Assembly (NCBI GenBank): GCA_029289235.1
Contig: JARFTZ010000008.1
Coordinates: 1 to 40,234, forward strand
DNA length: 40,234 bases
Source: Gammaproteobacteria bacterium
Lineage (GTDB): Bacteria; Pseudomonadota; Gammaproteobacteria; Burkholderiales; Rhodocyclaceae
Direction of reading: 5' to 3'
The notes below the pieces were generated by a model. The model did not search any database. It saw only the letters and a list, made by a program, of their open reading frames with translations, and had not been told where the DNA came from. Position 1 is the stretch's first letter. The number at the start of each line of letters is the position of its first letter. This document shows, in pieces, positions 7,591 to 17,573 of the stretch. Position numbers and translations under genes: made by a program.

Positions 7591-10476
7591 TTAGCCGCAG
7601 CTGCCCACCGCACCGCAGGCCGTGCAGAAGTCGCAGCCGTCCTTGCGGATCATCGTGAAATTGCCGCATTCGCCGCACAGCTTCCCGGCCGTGGGCTTGG
7701 GCGCGGTGCTGTTGGTCGGCGTCTCCAGGATGCCCATCTGCTGCAGCGGAAAACCGTTTTCATCGAGGATGCCGAGCATCGCGTAGCGGTGGATGATCAG
7801 GCTGGCGATGTAGGCGACCGTCGACGGATAGGTTTGCTGCTTGCGGGTCCCCGGCACGAAGGCCATGAAATCGCCGAGAGGCTCCGGGTAGTCGAGAAGC
7901 TTGCGGAGTTTCATGCCGATCCAGGCCGGATCGAGCACTCGCATGTCGAGCGAAAGCAGTTTGGTCAGACCGTCGAGCGCGCGCGGATAGTTGCCGGAGA
8001 GCCACACCGAGTAGGGGCGTGTGACGCCGTCGGGCAGGGTGATTTCCTTGAGACCGAGAACGAAGTCTTCGTTCGTCGCCGGGTTGAAGATGTCGACGGT
8101 CCAGGACAATGTGCCATCGGTGCCGGTTTTCGGCTCCTTCAGGCTGAACAGGGCATCGAGAACCGGGGTCGGGCCTTCGTTGGCGAAGGCGCCGAGCTGC
8201 TCGACCCGGTATTCGATCAGGCGGGCCATCGCCGAGACGACTGACGGCATGCGCTTGTGTTCGCCGTGCGGGGGGAAGGGCATGTCGAAGCCTTCGCCGT
8301 CGGGCGTTTTGGCCAGCGATTCGAGCTTGAGCTTGAGCCAGCCGAAGTCGTTGGCGCGCATGTCCATCGACAGCGTCTTGGCGACAGCACCCAGACCGCG
8401 CGGCTGCGCCGGGCCGTTGACCCAGGCTTCGAACGGCCAGGAGCGACCTTCCTGCTCAACATGGCCGACGAACAGGGCGAACTTGCCTTGGCCGTGGTCG
8501 ATCATGTAGGTCCATGCCATGTTGCCTTCCGGCAGGTTCGGGCGGCCCGGCCAGCGGAGGCTTGAAAGCACCGGGGCCGGCAGGTTCTTGATCGACAGGC
8601 GGCGGTTGGCGTCGCCGCTGACGAAATCCTGCGGTTGTTTCTTTTCTTCCGTCTGTTTGGCGGTTTCTACGGACAGCACGGCGCCGAGAACGCTGTTCGG
8701 GCGATAGGTGGCGAGGCCCTTGAGCCCGGCCTTCCAGGCGCTCATGTACAGCCCCTGGAAGTCGTCGTACGGGTAGTCGGCCGGGACGTTGACCGTCTTG
8801 GAAATCGAGGTGTCGATGTACGGGGCGACCGCGGCGACCATGTTCTTGTGCGCTTCCGCGGAGATTTCCAGCGCGGTGACGAAGTAGTCCGGCAGGTTCT
8901 CGGTGTCTCCGCCGAGGTGCTTGTACAGCCGCCAGGCGTAGTCTTCGACGGCGTATTCCTTGATCGTGCCGTCGGCCATGCGCTTCTTGCGGTTGTAGGT
9001 CCAGGAGAAGGGCGGTTCGATGCCGTTGCTGGCGTTGTCGGCAAAGGCCAGCGAGATCGTGCCGGTCGGCGCGATGGACAGAAGGTGCGAGTTGCGCAAG
9101 CCGTGCTTGCGGATTTCCGCCTTGATCTCGGAAGGCAGGCGGGAGGCGAAGTTGCCTCCGGAGAGGTAGAGTTCCGAGTTGAACAGCGGGAACGCGCCGC
9201 GCTCCTTGGCCAGTTCGACCGATGAAAGGTAGGCCGTGTCGCGCATGTATTCGGAGATGCGGGCGGCCATCGCGGAAGCTTCCGGACGGTCGTAGCGCAA
9301 CCCGAGCATGCACAGCGTGTCGCCCAGGCCGGTAAAGCCGAGTCCGATGCGCCGCTTGTTGCGCGCTTCTTCCTGCTGGCGTTCCAGCGGCCAGGCGGTC
9401 ACGTCGAGGACGTTGTCGAGCATCCGGGTGGAGACCTTGATGACTTCACCGAACGCTTCGAAATCGAACTCGGCCTGGTTGCTGAAGGAATGCTTGACGA
9501 ACAGCGTGAGGTTGATTGACCCCAGGCAGCAGCAACCGTAGGGTGGCAACGGCTGTTCGGCACAGGGATTGGTGGCCTCGATGACTTCGCAGTAATACAG
9601 GTTGTTATCCTTGTTCATGCGGTCGAGGAACAGGATGCCCGGTTCTGCATGGTCGTAGGTCGACTTCATGACCTGGTCCCACAGGTCGCGTGCGCGGACC
9701 TTGCGATAGACCCACAGACCGTCCTCACGCTGGAAGGCGCCGCCCGCTTTCATGTCGGAGTTCGGTTCGGCGCGATGCACCAGTTCCACGTCAGTGTCGA
9801 CCTCGACGGCTTTCATGAACTCGTCGGTGACGGCGATCGAAACGTTGAAATTGGTCAGGTCGCCATGATCCTTGGCGTGGATGAACAACTCGATGTCCGG
9901 ATGGTCGCAACGCAGCACACCCATTTGCGCACCACGGCGCGCGCCGGCAGATTCGACGGTTTCACAGGAACGGTCGAACACACGCATGTACGACACCGGA
10001 CCGGAGGCGCGTGACTGCGTCCCCTTGACTTGCGCGCCCTGCGGGCGGATCGAGGAAAAATCGTAACCGACGCCGCCGCCGCGGCGCATCGTTTCTGCCG
10101 CTTCCGCCAAGGCGCTGTAGATGCCGGGCCGACCGTCGACAACTTCGACGATCGAGTCGCCGACTGGTTGCACGAAGCAGTTGATCAGCGTGGCGGCCAG
10201 AGGCGTGCCGGCGGCGGAGTTGATCCGGCCGGCCGGAACGAAGCCATTCTCCTGCGCCCAGAGAAAGCGCTCTTCCCATTTAGCGCGGACCTTTTCCTCT
10301 TCGTTCGCCGCCAGCGCCTTGGCGACCCGGCGACGCACATCGTGCACGCTGGTTTCTGCTCCTTTGGCGTATTTTTCGATCAGGACCTCGACCGAAATTT
10401 CCTGCTCGCCCAGTGGCGCGAATTCGGGAACTTCCGCGATTTCAGTCAGGGATAGTTGCTGCGCGTTCTCGCTCAT
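7591..10476 (-). CDS. nrdJ: Adenosylcobalamin-dependent (class II) ribonucleotide reductase
   Basis: This 961-residue enzyme reduces ribonucleotides to deoxyribonucleotides, using adenosylcobalamin to make the thiyl radical, so it works with or without oxygen. The catalytic core is clear: [20 protein letters not shown] carries the first redox cysteine, [16 protein letters not shown] follows, and [20 protein letters not shown] carries the radical site. After the barrel, two related TSCPD-type segments occur (around [20 protein letters not shown] with [14 protein letters not shown], and around [18 protein letters not shown]). The C-terminus ends in a CxxC pair region ([21 protein letters not shown]), which probably binds metal or re-reduces the active site. 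No nrdAB or nrdDG is in the window. The upstream region holds NrdR-like boxes. Confidence 0.97.
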   Translation of the reverse strand: MSENAQQLSLTEIAEVPEFAPLGEQEISVEVLIEKYAKGAETSVHDVRRRVAKALAANEEEKVRAKWEERFLWAQENGFVPAGRINSAAGTPLAATLINCFVQPVGDSIVEVVDGRPGIYSALAEAAETMRRGGGVGYDFSSIRPQGAQVKGTQSRASGPVSYMRVFDRSCETVESAGARRGAQMGVLRCDHPDIELFIHAKDHGDLTNFNVSIAVTDEFMKAVEVDTDVELVHRAEPNSDMKAGGAFQREDGLWVYRKVRARDLWDQVMKSTYDHAEPGILFLDRMNKDNNLYYCEVIEATNPCAEQPLPPYGCCCLGSINLTLFVKHSFSNQAEFDFEAFGEVIKVSTRMLDNVLDVTAWPLERQQEEARNKRRIGLGFTGLGDTLCMLGLRYDRPEASAMAARISEYMRDTAYLSSVELAKERGAFPLFNSELYLSGGNFASRLPSEIKAEIRKHGLRNSHLLSIAPTGTISLAFADNASNGIEPPFSWTYNRKKRMADGTIKEYAVEDYAWRLYKHLGGDTENLPDYFVTALEISAEAHKNMVAAVAPYIDTSISKTVNVPADYPYDDFQGLYMSAWKAGLKGLATYRPNSVLGAVLSVETAKQTEEKKQPQDFVSGDANRRLSIKNLPAPVLSSLRWPGRPNLPEGNMAWTYMIDHGQGKFALFVGHVEQEGRSWPFEAWVNGPAQPRGLGAVAKTLSMDMRANDFGWLKLKLESLAKTPDGEGFDMPFPPHGEHKRMPSVVSAMARLIEYRVEQLGAFANEGPTPVLDALFSLKEPKTGTDGTLSWTVDIFNPATNEDFVLGLKEITLPDGVTRPYSVWLSGNYPRALDGLTKLLSLDMRVLDPAWIGMKLRKLLDYPEPLGDFMAFVPGTRKQQTYPSTVAYIASLIIHRYAMLGILDENGFPLQQMGILETPTNSTAPKPTAGKLCGECGNFTMIRKDGCDFCTACGAVGSCG

Positions 10477-10614
10477 TGTTTGCCTTTCTTTTATTGCGTG
10501 TTCGGTTGTTGCTTTTGGGTAGAAATGCCCGCGGAAATACCGCCGTCCGAGGTTGACTCGATGTCAGTCAAGCTGTTTGTCATCGACAATCGACGTGCGA
10601 AACAGGGTGTAAAG

Positions 10615-10661
10615 CTACTATATATAGTTTTACAAGGCAAGAAAAACGCTAAATCTAGTTG
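10615..10661. promoter_or_regulatory. Pair of NrdR-like boxes upstream of nrdJ
   Basis: Box 1 is at 10615-10630 (CTACTATATATAGTTT), with the perfect palindrome ACTATATATAGT at its core. Box 2 is at 10646-10661 (ACGCTAAATCTAGTTG). Compared with the known consensus ACACWATATATWGTGT they match at 13 and 11 of 16 positions by my count. Their centres are exactly 31 bp apart, three helical turns, the spacing typical of paired NrdR sites. NrdR is the ATP/dATP-sensing repressor of ribonucleotide reductase genes. The boxes start about 140 bp upstream of the nrdJ ATG. Confidence 0.75.
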
Positions 10662-10707
10662 TTTGTAGGGTTTTGCGAACGCGCAAGCCACTGAAATATC
10701 TAATATT

Positions 10708-10723
10708 GCACTATATAAAATAC
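10708..10723. promoter_or_regulatory. Possible third NrdR-like box
   Basis: GCACTATATAAAATAC matches the NrdR consensus at about 11 of 16 positions, mostly in its left half. Its centre is 62 bp (twice 31) from box 2, so it would lie on the same helix face. It is weaker than box 1 and sits in an AT-rich stretch where chance matches are likely. Confidence 0.35.
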
Positions 10724-10740
10724 TGTTTCATAATATGAAT

Positions 10741-11038
10741 TGATGGTTCGCTGGCATGGCTGCAACCTGGCGCCTCCGGACGCTCATGGGAGTTGATACG
10801 CTTGAGTAGCCTGTTGCAGTGGATCAGCGCGATTATCAACGTTGGGTGCGCGATAAGCGCGCAAAAGCCGGTCGGTTGAATCGACCGTGCCTTGCGCCGC
10901 GATCTAACATAGGCGGTGTTTCCGGTCGGTCACGTTCTGGTCGTTTGTGAGGTTGAAAATGCAGTGTGGCAGCCGTGCGGAGAGGTGGATTCCGGGCGGC
11001 TTTCTTTGTTCGGGGTTGATTTCAGGGGATAAAACACA
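10741..11038 (+). other. Non-coding region and possible structured leader before ackA
   Basis: There is no gene in this stretch. Two adjacent small hairpins are visible: TGCGCG-ATAAG-CGCGCA at 10847-10863 and CGGTCG-GTTGAAT-CGACCG around 10869-10887. They are not followed by T runs, so they are not obvious terminators. If the ackA promoter lies in the AT-rich part near 10690-10740, these would fold in a long 5' leader. I see no match to a known riboswitch, including no clear B12 box. Confidence 0.4.
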
Positions 11039-12235
11039 ATGTACGTATTCGTTTTGAATTGCGGCAGTTCTTCGTTCAAATACCAGTTGCTCGACATGTC
11101 CAACGAACATCGCGTCGCGGTCGGTCTGGTCGAGCGTATCGGCATGAAGGATTCGGTTTTGGCCTACGAGCCGGCGGGCGGCGAGAAGATCAAGGAGACT
11201 GCGGACATCGCCGATCATGAGGTGGCCATCAAAATGGTCCTCAACAAGCTGATCGATCCCGCAGTCGGTGTCATCAAGTCGCTGTCGGACATCGCTGCGA
11301 TCGGCCACCGCGTCGTCCACGGCGCCGAGAAGTTTTCCGGTTCGGTCCTGATCACCGACGCCGTGATCGACGCCCTCAAGGAGAACATTCCGCTCGCGCC
11401 CCTGCACAATCCGCCGAACATCACCGGGATCGAAGCCATGCAGAAGGCGCTCCCGGGCGTGCCCAACGTCGGTGTCTTCGATACCTCGTTCCACGCCACG
11501 ATGCCGCCGGAGTCCTACATCTATGCGCTGCCGTACGAGTGGTACGAGAAGCATCACGTCCGGCGTTACGGATTCCACGGCACGTCACATCGCTTCGTTT
11601 CGGAGCGCGCCGCGCAGATTCTCGGCATCGACAAGGACCGGTTCAACTGCATCACCTGCCATATGGGCAACGGCTCGTCGTTTACCGCGGTCAAGGATGG
11701 CAAGTCATACGATACAAGCATGGGCATGACGCCGCTCGAGGGGATCGTCATGGGCACGCGCTGTGGCGACGTCGATGCGGGTATCCCGAATTACCTGGCA
11801 GCGAATGTCAACATGTCGTTTGCCGACATCGACAATGCGCTGAACAAGAAATCCGGCCTGCTGGGCATTTCCGGTGTGAGCTCCGACATGCGCGATTTGC
11901 AGAAGGCTGCTGTGGAGGGTAACTCGCGCGCCAAACTGGCCATCGATGTCTTGCGTCACCGGGTGCTCAAATACATCGGCGCCTACGCCATCCAGCTCGG
12001 GCGCGTCGACGCCATCGTGTTTACCGGTGGCATCGGCGAGAACGATATAGCCTTCCGTGCATCGGTGGTCGAGCGCCTGACGACTCTTGGCATCAAGCTG
12101 GATGCCCAGGCCAATAACGTGCGCGGGCAGGAGGTGGTGGTTTCGACGCCGGATTCGCCGATCAAGGTCATGGTCGTGCCGACCAACGAGGAACTGGTCA
12201 TCGCCCGGGACACCCGCGATATCGTCGCGAAATAA
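11039..12235 (+). CDS. ackA: Acetate kinase
   Basis: This 398-residue cytoplasmic enzyme interconverts acetate plus ATP with acetyl phosphate plus ADP (ASKHA fold). The family signatures are all seen: NCGSSSFKYQL near the start (phosphate binding), GHRVVHGAEKF, PLHNPPNITGI, FDTSFHATMP, YGFHGTSHRFVSERA, HMGNGSSFTAVKDGKSYDTS (residues about 205-224), TPLEGIVMGTRCGDVD, and VFTGGIGENDIAFR. Length and residues are those of a complete enzyme. AGGGGAT lies about 9 bases before the ATG. A phosphotransacetylase partner is not adjacent, so the gene is probably transcribed alone and ends at a GC-rich hairpin. Confidence 0.97.
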   Translation: MYVFVLNCGSSSFKYQLLDMSNEHRVAVGLVERIGMKDSVLAYEPAGGEKIKETADIADHEVAIKMVLNKLIDPAVGVIKSLSDIAAIGHRVVHGAEKFSGSVLITDAVIDALKENIPLAPLHNPPNITGIEAMQKALPGVPNVGVFDTSFHATMPPESYIYALPYEWYEKHHVRRYGFHGTSHRFVSERAAQILGIDKDRFNCITCHMGNGSSFTAVKDGKSYDTSMGMTPLEGIVMGTRCGDVDAGIPNYLAANVNMSFADIDNALNKKSGLLGISGVSSDMRDLQKAAVEGNSRAKLAIDVLRHRVLKYIGAYAIQLGRVDAIVFTGGIGENDIAFRASVVERLTTLGIKLDAQANNVRGQEVVVSTPDSPIKVMVVPTNEELVIARDTRDIVAK

Positions 12236-12261
12236 GCGGTTCCGGTTTCTTGTTTCCTTCC

Positions 12262-12289
12262 GACAAAGGCGGCAACGGCCGCCTTTGTC
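12262..12289 (+). terminator. Probable terminator after ackA
   Basis: A perfect 12-bp stem (GACAAAGGCGGC / GCCGCCTTTGTC) with loop AACG starts 26 bp beyond the ackA stop. The T residues sit inside the 3' arm rather than after it, a form common in this group of bacteria. Confidence 0.65.
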
Positions 12290-12299
12290 ATTGGCGGCA

Positions 12300-12326
12300 T
12301 TGGCCGGTTCGACGATCATTTACAAT
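12300..12326 (+). promoter_or_regulatory. Candidate promoter for etfBA
   Basis: TACAAT at 12321-12326 resembles a -10 box, with TTGGCC at 12300-12305 as a weak -35 at a short 15-bp spacing. It lies between the ackA terminator and the etfB start (12379), where a promoter is needed. Confidence 0.35.
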
Positions 12327-12378
12327 CCGCCAACGCGGGGCCGGCGAATCGCCGTGCCAAGCATGATCGGGGATACTC

Positions 12379-13128
12379 ATGAAAATTCTCGTTTCGGTCA
12401 AACGGGTGGTCGACTACAACGTCAAGGTACGTGTCCGTGCCGATGGCTCCGGCGTCGAGACGGCCAACGTCCGGATGTCAATGAATCCCTTCGACGAAAT
12501 CGCGGTCGAAGAAGCGGTTCGCCTGAGGGAATCGGGCGTGGCCACCGAAGTCGTCGTGGTGTCCGCCGGGGCGGCGCAATGTCAGGATACCTTGCGCACG
12601 GCGCTGGCGCTCGGCGCGGATCGAGCGGTTCTCGTCGAAACCGGTGCGGAATTGCAACCGCTGACGGTTGCGAAGCTGCTCAAGGCGGTGTGTCAGCGCG
12701 AGCAGCCGAAGCTGGTGCTCTGCGGCAAACAGGCAACGGACGACGATGCCAGCCAGACGGGGCCGATGCTGGCGGCGCTGCTCGGCTGGTCGCAGGCTAC
12801 CTTCGCCTCGAAGCTCACGGTATCGGGTGACCGGTTGACGGTGGCGCGGGAGGTCGATGGCGGTCTGGAGACGGTCGAGTGCCTCCTGCCGGCTATCGTC
12901 ACGGCGGACCTGCGCCTGAACGTACCGCGCTACGTCACGTTGCCGAACATCATGAAGGCCAAGAGAAAACCACTCGACACCGTTACCCCGGAGTTCTTGC
13001 AGGTCGACGTCACTCCCCGGCTCAAGACGATACAGGTCTGTGAACCGCCGGCACGCGCGGCTGGACGACGTGTTGCCGATGTCGCCGAACTGGTTGCTGC
13101 GTTGTCTTCGAGGGGAGTGATCGCGTGA
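12379..13128 (+). CDS. etfB: Electron transfer flavoprotein subunit beta
   Basis: This 249-residue subunit, with the alpha partner, carries electrons from flavin dehydrogenases to the quinone pool through ETF:quinone oxidoreductase. Typical beta-subunit sequence: [104 protein letters not shown]. The last motif carries the conserved ETF-beta signature and the segment recognised by partner dehydrogenases. The length is normal. GGGGAT precedes the ATG. Its stop overlaps the etfA start, so the two subunits are translationally coupled. No acyl-CoA dehydrogenase is adjacent, so the electron donor is unknown. Confidence 0.95.
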   Translation: MKILVSVKRVVDYNVKVRVRADGSGVETANVRMSMNPFDEIAVEEAVRLRESGVATEVVVVSAGAAQCQDTLRTALALGADRAVLVETGAELQPLTVAKLLKAVCQREQPKLVLCGKQATDDDASQTGPMLAALLGWSQATFASKLTVSGDRLTVAREVDGGLETVECLLPAIVTADLRLNVPRYVTLPNIMKAKRKPLDTVTPEFLQVDVTPRLKTIQVCEPPARAAGRRVADVAELVAALSSRGVIA

Positions 13129-14057
13129 GAGTGCTGCTGCTTGCCGAACACAACAACGACACCCTCGATCCGGCAACGCGGAGCGCTTTGACCGCTGCCC
13201 GTCAGTTAGGTGGAGACATCGACATCCTCGTAATCGGCGACGCGTGCCGCCCGGTGGCGGAAAATGCGTCGCGGCTGGCCGGTGTTTCCCGCGTCCTTTG
13301 GGTGGAGGCGGCGCATTTCCGTGAGCCTGCCGCGGAAAACCTTGCCAGTCAGGTTCTCGCCGTTGCGTCCGGTTACAGTCACGTGCTTGCTGCAGCGACG
13401 AGCATGGGCAAGAGTGTGATGCCGCGCGTCGCTGCCGTGCTCGACGTGGCGCAGATTTCCGAAGTCATCGGCGTTCTGGGCGTCGATACGTTCTCGCGGC
13501 CGATTTATGCGGGTAACGCCACGCAGACGGTGCAGTCTTTTGATCCGGTCAAGGTGATCACTGTGCGCGTCTCGGCGTTCGATGCATCAGATGAGGGCGG
13601 CGCGGCGCCGATCGAACCCGTTGAGGCGGTATCCGACTGTGGCTTGTCTCGCGTGGTGGGGCGGCAATTGACACGTACCGGCCGACCGGAGCTCGGATCG
13701 GCCGATGTCGTCGTGGCCGGCGGGCGAGGGCTGGGAAGCCGGGAGAACTTCATCGCCCTGCTCGAACCCCTGGCGCAGGAGCTCGATGCCGCGATCGGCG
13801 CAACCCGGGCCGCGGTCGATGCCGGCTTCGTTTCGAACGACCTGCAAATCGGGCAGACCGGCAAGGTGGTCGCGCCTCGACTGTACATTGCCGTAGGTCT
13901 CTCCGGAGCGATCCAGCACCTCGCCGGGATGAAGGACAGTCAGGTCATCGTGGCGATAAACAAGGACGCCGATGCGCCGATTCTCCAGGTTGCTGACTAC
14001 GGCCTTGTCGGCGATCTCTTCGAGATCGTTCCGGCGTTGATCGATGCGCTGCGCTGA
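13125..14057 (+). CDS. etfA: Electron transfer flavoprotein subunit alpha
   Basis: This 310-residue FAD-binding partner of EtfB starts with GTG at 13125, overlapping the etfB stop (GTGA); the encoded start [15 protein letters not shown] is the normal alpha-subunit beginning. The N-terminal half resembles the beta fold. The C-terminal FAD domain shows [23 protein letters not shown]-type helix residues, [45 protein letters not shown] and [19 protein letters not shown], the classic ETF-alpha signature. It forms a two-gene operon with etfB. Confidence 0.95.
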   Translation: MRVLLLAEHNNDTLDPATRSALTAARQLGGDIDILVIGDACRPVAENASRLAGVSRVLWVEAAHFREPAAENLASQVLAVASGYSHVLAAATSMGKSVMPRVAAVLDVAQISEVIGVLGVDTFSRPIYAGNATQTVQSFDPVKVITVRVSAFDASDEGGAAPIEPVEAVSDCGLSRVVGRQLTRTGRPELGSADVVVAGGRGLGSRENFIALLEPLAQELDAAIGATRAAVDAGFVSNDLQIGQTGKVVAPRLYIAVGLSGAIQHLAGMKDSQVIVAINKDADAPILQVADYGLVGDLFEIVPALIDALR

Positions 14058-14106
14058 GAGGTCTCCTGCAGCGACCTCAAACTCGCGGAAGCGCCGGAAG
14101 GGGCGA

Positions 14107-14115
14107 TGATAAAAT
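14107..14115 (+). promoter_or_regulatory. Candidate extended -10 promoter for ppx
   Basis: TGATAAAAT (14107-14115) reads as an extended -10 box. It sits inside a small hairpin GGGCGAT-GATAAA-ATCGCCC (14101-14120). No good -35 is visible. The ppx ATG follows 42 bp downstream. Confidence 0.35.
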
Positions 14116-14157
14116 CGCCCGTCGATAGTGTTGAGACGCGAAAGAGAAAGGAATTCG

Positions 14158-15669
14158 ATGGGATACGAACAGATTGCGGCTGTCGATCTTGGTTCGAACA
14201 GCTTCCGGCTGGAGGTGGGCCGGGTCGTGGAGAACCAGATCTATCCTCTCGATTCGCTAAAGGAACCGGTGCGCTTGGCTTCCGGACTGTCCCGCGAAAA
14301 AATCCTCAATGATGAGGCGCAGCAGCGCGGACTGGAGACGCTGAGTCGTTTCGCCGAGCGTCTGCGTGGTTTCCAGCCGCAGGCCGTGCGCGCGGTGGCC
14401 ACCAATACGCTGCGCGTGGCGAAGAACGCCGCCCTGTTCCTCCAGAAGGCCGAGGCTGCACTCGGCTTCCCCATCGAAATCATCGGCGGCCGCGAAGAAG
14501 CGCGCCTGATCTACATCGGCGTGGCGCACGCCATGCCGCCGACCCGGCAGAAGCGCCTGGTGGTGGATATCGGTGGGGGTTCAACGGAATTCGTCATCGG
14601 CAAGAAGGTCGAGCCGCTGCTCATGGAATCGCTGTTCATGGGCTGCGTCAGTTTCTCCCTGCGTTATTTTCCTGACGGCAAGATCGACAAGAAGCGGTTC
14701 TTCGAGGCCGAGGTCGCCGCGGCGCGGCAGATCGAAATCATCGCCAACGATTACCGGGTTTTCGGCTGGACCGAGGCGGTTGCTTCCTCCGGGACGGCCA
14801 AGGCCGTCGCTGATATCCTTGAGATCAACAATCTCAACCCGGATGGCGCGACGGGCATCACGCGCGAAGGGCTGGACAAGCTCAAATCCCAACTGATCCG
14901 CGCGGGGTCAGCGGCCGGATTGAAACTGGGTGGACTGCGTGCCGATCGTGCGCCGGTGTTCGCCGGCGGCGTGGCGATCCTCTGCGCTGTTTTCTCGACC
15001 CTGGGGCTGGCGCGCATGGTGTATGCCGAGGGAGCGTTGCGGCTTGGTGTCCTCTATGATCTGCTCGGGCGATTCCATCAGCACGACATGCGCGACACCA
15101 CGGTGCAGCAGTTCCAGCGGCGCTATCAGGTCGATCTCAAGCAGGTCGCGCGTGTTGAGCGAACTGCCTTGCAGTTGCTCGGGCAACTTGTGCCGATCGA
15201 CCAACCCGAGCACGAAAGCGAAGTGCGTTTTCTGCGCTGGGCCGTCGGGCTGCACGAGATCGGCATCTCCATCGCGCATGGCGGGTTCCACAAGCATGGC
15301 GCCTACATTATCGGTAGTGCCGACATGCCGGGTTTTTCCAAGAAGGACCAGGAAAAACTGTCGCTGCTGGTCCTGGCGCAGCGCGGCAAAATGGAAAAGC
15401 TGCCGTTGATTCCGTCGGCAGATCCGCTGTGGCGGATGATTTTTTGTATCCGCGTGGCGGCCTTGCTGCATCGTTCGCGCGATGATCTGCTCCAGCCGCC
15501 GTTGTTGGTCAAGGCCTCTGCGTCCGGGTTCCAGATCGAAATTCCAGCCAAATGGCTGCAGGAGAATCCGCTGACCGCTGGCGCGCTGGCCGAAGAGGCG
15601 CAAAGCTGGGAAAAGGTCGGCTGGCAACTGCGCCTGCGGCGGCGTTCGGCAACAGTCGCGCAGGAGTAG
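14158..15669 (+). CDS. ppx: Exopolyphosphatase / guanosine pentaphosphatase (Ppx/GppA family)
   Basis: This 503-residue enzyme of the ASKHA superfamily removes terminal phosphate from polyphosphate, and some members hydrolyse pppGpp. The phosphate loops are clear: AAVDLGSNSFRLEVG near residue 7, RAVATNTLRVAKN, IIGGREEARLIYIGVAH, and LVVDIGGGSTEFVIGKK. The C-terminal half has the HD-like helical domain, including VGLHEIGISIAHGGFHKHGAYII. I chose the ATG at 14158 because AAAGGAATTCG precedes it and the family normally begins a few residues before VDLGSNS; a longer form from 14128 has no support. Length suits Ppx proper. No polyphosphate kinase gene is in the window. The next gene follows after 4 bp. 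Confidence 0.92.
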   Translation: MGYEQIAAVDLGSNSFRLEVGRVVENQIYPLDSLKEPVRLASGLSREKILNDEAQQRGLETLSRFAERLRGFQPQAVRAVATNTLRVAKNAALFLQKAEAALGFPIEIIGGREEARLIYIGVAHAMPPTRQKRLVVDIGGGSTEFVIGKKVEPLLMESLFMGCVSFSLRYFPDGKIDKKRFFEAEVAAARQIEIIANDYRVFGWTEAVASSGTAKAVADILEINNLNPDGATGITREGLDKLKSQLIRAGSAAGLKLGGLRADRAPVFAGGVAILCAVFSTLGLARMVYAEGALRLGVLYDLLGRFHQHDMRDTTVQQFQRRYQVDLKQVARVERTALQLLGQLVPIDQPEHESEVRFLRWAVGLHEIGISIAHGGFHKHGAYIIGSADMPGFSKKDQEKLSLLVLAQRGKMEKLPLIPSADPLWRMIFCIRVAALLHRSRDDLLQPPLLVKASASGFQIEIPAKWLQENPLTAGALAEEAQSWEKVGWQLRLRRRSATVAQE

Positions 15670-15673
15670 CCGG

Positions 15674-16792
15674 ATGGCCACGGCCGCCGTGGAGTTTAGT
15701 GAGACGCCCGGGACAGGAATCGTTCGACTCTCGGGCGACTGGACTTTGAGCCGGCTGCCGGTGCCGCTGGAAACATTGCAGGCACAACTTCGCGATTTCG
15801 CGGCACGAGGTGCGGCGTGGGAAATGTCGGGCGTGTCGCGTCTCGACAGCGCGGGGGCCGTTGTGCTGTGGCAGGCGTGGGGAAGGCACTGGCCGACTAC
15901 GCTGGTGGCCAGCGACGAACAGCAGGCGATCCTCGCACGGGCTGCGGCAATATCGCCGGCGCTGGCTTCCCAGCGACCTTTCTCGCCGTTGATCTGGCTG
16001 GCGCGCCTGGGCTGGCTGATGCTGGCTGCAGGAAAGAACGCTCGGGACATGACCGCGCTGATCGGTCAACTGGCGCTGGATATCGTCTATCTTTGTGCGC
16101 ATCCGCGCGAAATCCCCTGGCGGGAGTTCTCGGCGACCTTGTACAAGAGCGGTGCGCTGGCGCTGCCGGTGACGGCGCTGGTCGGCTTTCTGATCGGCGT
16201 CGTGCTGTCCTACCTTTCGTCGTTGCAACTCAAGACCTTCGGTGCCGATATCTTCATCGTCAATCTCCTCGGAATCAGCGTCATTCGCGAACTCGGGCCG
16301 GTGATCGTCGCCGTGCTGGTGGCCGGGCGTTCCGGTTCCGCGATGACTGCGCAGATCGGGGTCATGCGGGTGACCGAGGAAATCGACGCCCTGGCGACGA
16401 TGGGCATTTCGCGGACCGTTCGCCTCGTCCTGCCGAAGGTGGCTGCCTTGGCGGTGGCCATGCCGCTGCTGGTGGTGTGGTGCTCCGCAGCCGGCATCCT
16501 CGGCGGCATGGTCTCGGCGAATCTGGAGATGGAGCTGGCTTACGGCTATTTCATCAGTACCCTGCCGAAGGTGGTGCCGGTGGCGAACGTCTGGATCGGC
16601 ATCGGCAAAGGATTCTGCTTCGGGCTGTTGATTGCCCTCATCGCGTGTCACTTCGGCTTGAAGGTGCGGCCGAATACGGAAAGCCTGTCGTCCCGAACGA
16701 CATCGTCGGTGGTGGCGGCAATCACTGTGGTGATCATCGTTGACGCCGTTTTCGCGGTACTGACCCGTCGCATCGGCATGCCCGGGCTATAG
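15674..16792 (+). CDS. MlaE-type ABC transporter permease with N-terminal STAS domain
   Basis: This 372-residue protein joins two parts that are separate in the E. coli Mla system. Residues 1 to about 90 form a STAS (MlaB-like) domain, with GIVRLSGDWTL and the WEMSGVSRLDSAGAVVLWQ turn that often carries the regulatory serine. Residues about 105-372 are an MlaE-type permease: EFSATLYKSGALALPVTALVGFLIGVVLSYLSSLQL, RELGPVIVAVLVAGRSGSAMTAQIGVMRVTEEIDALATMGIS, and further membrane helices. MlaE-type permeases sit at the base of MCE complexes and move phospholipid between the membranes. It begins 4 bp after ppx and leads a four-gene operon. It is similar to mlaE but probably not the canonical Mla copy, so I give no symbol. 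Confidence 0.93.
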   Translation: MATAAVEFSETPGTGIVRLSGDWTLSRLPVPLETLQAQLRDFAARGAAWEMSGVSRLDSAGAVVLWQAWGRHWPTTLVASDEQQAILARAAAISPALASQRPFSPLIWLARLGWLMLAAGKNARDMTALIGQLALDIVYLCAHPREIPWREFSATLYKSGALALPVTALVGFLIGVVLSYLSSLQLKTFGADIFIVNLLGISVIRELGPVIVAVLVAGRSGSAMTAQIGVMRVTEEIDALATMGISRTVRLVLPKVAALAVAMPLLVVWCSAAGILGGMVSANLEMELAYGYFISTLPKVVPVANVWIGIGKGFCFGLLIALIACHFGLKVRPNTESLSSRTTSSVVAAITVVIIVDAVFAVLTRRIGMPGL

Positions 16793-16795
16793 CTG

Positions 16796-17560
16796 ATGAC
16801 GCCGGCGATCGAATTGCGCGGTGTGACCACGCGTTTTGGCAAGGTGGTGATCCACGATGACATCCACCTCGATGTCCGTACAGGCGACATCCTCTGCCTG
16901 GTCGGCGGTTCAGGGAGCGGGAAAACGACGTTGCTGCGCGAGATTGTCGGCCTGCTGGCGCCCACGCACGGGACAGTCCGGTTGTTCGGTCAAGCCGTGC
17001 TCGATCCCGACCCTCGGGTGCGGCGCGACGTGCGAAGGCGTTTTGGCATGCTATTCCAGCAAGGCGCACTTTTTTCGGCATTGAACGTGTTCGACAATAT
17101 CGCCTTCCCTTTGCGGGAGCTGCGGATTCTTGACAAAAGCCATATCCATGATCTGGTCTTCATGAAACTGGCAATGGTCGAACTCGAACCGCGCCACGCG
17201 ATGCTGATGCCCGCCGAACTGTCGGGGGGGATGATCAAGCGTGTCGCGCTGGCACGGGCACTGGCGCTTGAACCTGAACTGCTCGTCCTCGACGAACCCA
17301 CCGCCGGGCTCGATCCTGACCTGGCGGACAACTTCGTTCAACTGATCCGGACGCTGCAAAAGCAGCTGGGATTCACCGTGGCGATGGTCACGCACGACCT
17401 CGATACGCTGGCGGGACTGGCGACGCGCGTTGCCGTACTTGCCGGGCAGCGTATCATCGCTGATGCTTCACCCGCCGAGGTGCTTGACGTGGATCATCCG
17501 TTCATAAAGACCTTCTTCTGTTCCGAGCATGCCCGGTCGGTCATGCGCCGGCGGCTTTGA
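16796..17560 (+). CDS. MCE-system ABC transporter ATP-binding protein (MlaF-like)
   Basis: This 254-residue ATPase of the adjoining permease shows the full motif set: Walker A GGSGSGKTT (residues 37-45), a Q-loop in FGMLFQQGALFSALNVFDN, the signature LSGGMIKRVALARAL, Walker B LLVLDEPTAGLD, and the switch histidine in VTHDLDTL. The QGALFSALNVFDNIAFPLRE stretch is typical of MlaF/Ttg2A-type ATPases that work with MCE proteins. It starts 3 bp after the permease gene, and a single ATP-binding protein is expected to act as a dimer at the inner membrane. Confidence 0.95.
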   Translation: MTPAIELRGVTTRFGKVVIHDDIHLDVRTGDILCLVGGSGSGKTTLLREIVGLLAPTHGTVRLFGQAVLDPDPRVRRDVRRRFGMLFQQGALFSALNVFDNIAFPLRELRILDKSHIHDLVFMKLAMVELEPRHAMLMPAELSGGMIKRVALARALALEPELLVLDEPTAGLDPDLADNFVQLIRTLQKQLGFTVAMVTHDLDTLAGLATRVAVLAGQRIIADASPAEVLDVDHPFIKTFFCSEHARSVMRRRL

Positions 17561-17573
17561 CGCGAGGATACGC

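Noticed and set aside
10477-11038. Cobalamin riboswitch upstream of the B12-dependent nrdJ
   Set aside because: No recognisable B12 box or the conserved surrounding helices; NrdR-like boxes explain the region better.
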